A stretch of DNA of 6,410 nucleotides from the NCBI GenBank assembly GCA_018813445.1, contig JAHJBR010000151.1, positions 1 through 6,410 on the forward strand, read 5' to 3'. Each line of letters opens with the position of its first letter. Within the stretch, counting starts at the first letter, position 1. The DNA is from Microcaldota archaeon (GTDB lineage: Archaea > Micrarchaeota > Micrarchaeia > Anstonellales > Bilamarchaeaceae). The position numbers were made by a program, and so were the translations under genes. A model generated the notes under the pieces. It made no database searches and had not been told where the DNA came from. It worked only from the letters and a program-made list of their open reading frames with translations. This document shows, piece after piece, positions 5,812-6,410 of this stretch.

Positions 5812-6410
5812 TTGGCCATCTTTATCTAAAGGAGGTTGTTTATCTTCGTATTCTGATTTTGGTTTATTGCGCATTTTATTTAGTATGGATTTCATCTTGT
5901 TCTCACGGTTAAATGACGCCCAATAAAAATATTCATCCCGTGTATCTCTTGTCATTAGAATGTATATCTCACCTTCATTAAATCTGCCTGCACGACCACG
6001 TCTTTGGATGCTCCGTATTTCACTAGGGATGGGTTCGTAAAAAACCACGACATCGACAGCAGGGATGTCTAATCCTTCTTCACCAATAGAACTTGCTACA
6101 AGCACACTGAATACATCATTTCTAAAATCCTCTAGAGTTTGTATTTGTTGTTTATTTGTATAACCATCTTTCTTCCCTAAAAAGGAACGGGATTGTATGC
6201 CGATCCCATTGAGTTCGTCAGCTAGCAGTTTAACTTGATCGCGATATTGGGCAAAGATAATTGATTTTTTATTCTTGAGTTTTGATAAAAGAGTTAAAAG
6301 TAGGTTGATTTTTGGGTGTTCTTCAGTGATTGAATTAAGGATGAATTTAATCTTAGAGAATTGTGGTTTTTTAATAAGATTCATCGCTGATTTAGTTTGT
6401 TTTTTTTCTA
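5788..6410 (-). CDS. Hef/FANCM-type DNA helicase, C-terminal part, nuclease-less with terminal PIP box
   Basis: The frame is open to the right edge, so only the last 206 residues are seen; the internal ATG at 6384 is not the start. The fragment is the second RecA-like domain of a superfamily 2 helicase. Motif IV is SIIFAQYRD, motif V is VLVASSIGEEGLD, and motif VI is SIQRRGRAGR at about 5983-6015 with the arginine fingers intact. The stretches VVVFYEPIPSEIRSIQ and TRDEYFYWASFNRE closely match archaeal Hef, which remodels stalled replication forks. Classical euryarchaeal Hef continues with an XPF-type nuclease and helix-hairpin-helix domains. Here the protein ends about 40 residues after the helicase fold, through a charged Pro-containing linker to QSKLTSFF, a consensus PCNA-interacting peptide (Qxx-h-xx-aa). 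This suggests a sliding-clamp-tethered helicase whose nuclease, if any, is encoded elsewhere. The DEAD-box half and the true start lie outside the window. Confidence 0.93.
   Translation of the reverse strand, partial: EKKQTKSAMNLIKKPQFSKIKFILNSITEEHPKINLLLTLLSKLKNKKSIIFAQYRDQVKLLADELNGIGIQSRSFLGKKDGYTNKQQIQTLEDFRNDVFSVLVASSIGEEGLDIPAVDVVVFYEPIPSEIRSIQRRGRAGRFNEGEIYILMTRDTRDEYFYWASFNRENKMKSILNKMRNKPKSEYEDKQPPLDKDGQSKLTSFF
5791..5814 (-). other. PIP box (PCNA-binding peptide) codons at the helicase C-terminus
   Basis: The last eight codons before the TAA stop encode QSKLTSFF, which fits the PIP consensus Q-x-x-[LIM]-x-x-[FY]-[FY] exactly, and the extreme C-terminus is the usual place for such peptides in archaeal repair proteins. 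The match is read directly from the sequence; PCNA binding is inferred. Confidence 0.75.

Noticed and set aside
5828..5835. Perfect Shine-Dalgarno-like AAAGGAGG on the plus strand
   Set aside because: The TTG following it meets a stop after six codons and no ATG follows at usable spacing. The bases are explained as helicase codons (PPLD) on the opposite strand.
6401..6408. Run of eight T (A8 on the coding strand) as a phase-variation or frameshift site
   Set aside because: It simply encodes Glu-Lys-Lys in the linker before the helicase C-terminal domain and the frame is intact; nothing suggests slippage.

Overview
The window looks archaeal. The evidence is a type II (archaeal/eukaryotic) methionine aminopeptidase, a Hef/FANCM-type helicase that ends in a PCNA-binding (PIP-box) peptide, TATA-type promoter elements, and no Shine-Dalgarno motif in front of the genes whose starts are visible. 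The DNA is AT-rich and the genes are tightly packed, with gaps of about 20 to 50 bp and one overlap. A small-genome archaeon, possibly of the DPANN group (Micrarchaeota or Diapherotrites-like), would fit. The lineage is an inference from gene style; no rRNA is present.

Layout: positions 1-1904 hold three genes on the minus strand in one direction: an alpha-helical-repeat (TPR/SNAP-like) protein of 246 aa, methionine aminopeptidase (map), and the start of a circularly permuted, ribosome-assembly-type GTPase that runs off the left edge. The gaps of 22 and 24 bp suggest one operon, with a theme of new-protein processing and ribosome assembly. A 52-bp divergent intergenic region (1905-1956) contains a 16-bp perfect palindrome built on a TATA box, placed between the operon and a very large plus-strand gene.

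Positions 1957-5811 encode a protein of about 1284 aa of unknown function. It has a signal peptide, a long exported part (helical, then beta-rich, then helical), one transmembrane segment near the C-terminus and a short basic cytoplasmic tail. Its N-terminal part contains three C-x9-C cysteine pairs. It is the least explained item in the window.

Positions 5788-6410 carry, on the minus strand, the C-terminal end of a Hef-type DNA repair helicase. It lacks the XPF-type nuclease domain of classical Hef and ends exactly in a consensus PIP box. That PIP box lies almost entirely within a 24-bp tail-to-tail overlap with the end of the giant membrane-protein gene. There is no gene-free stretch over 300 bases, and I saw no tRNA, rRNA, CRISPR array or insertion sequence.
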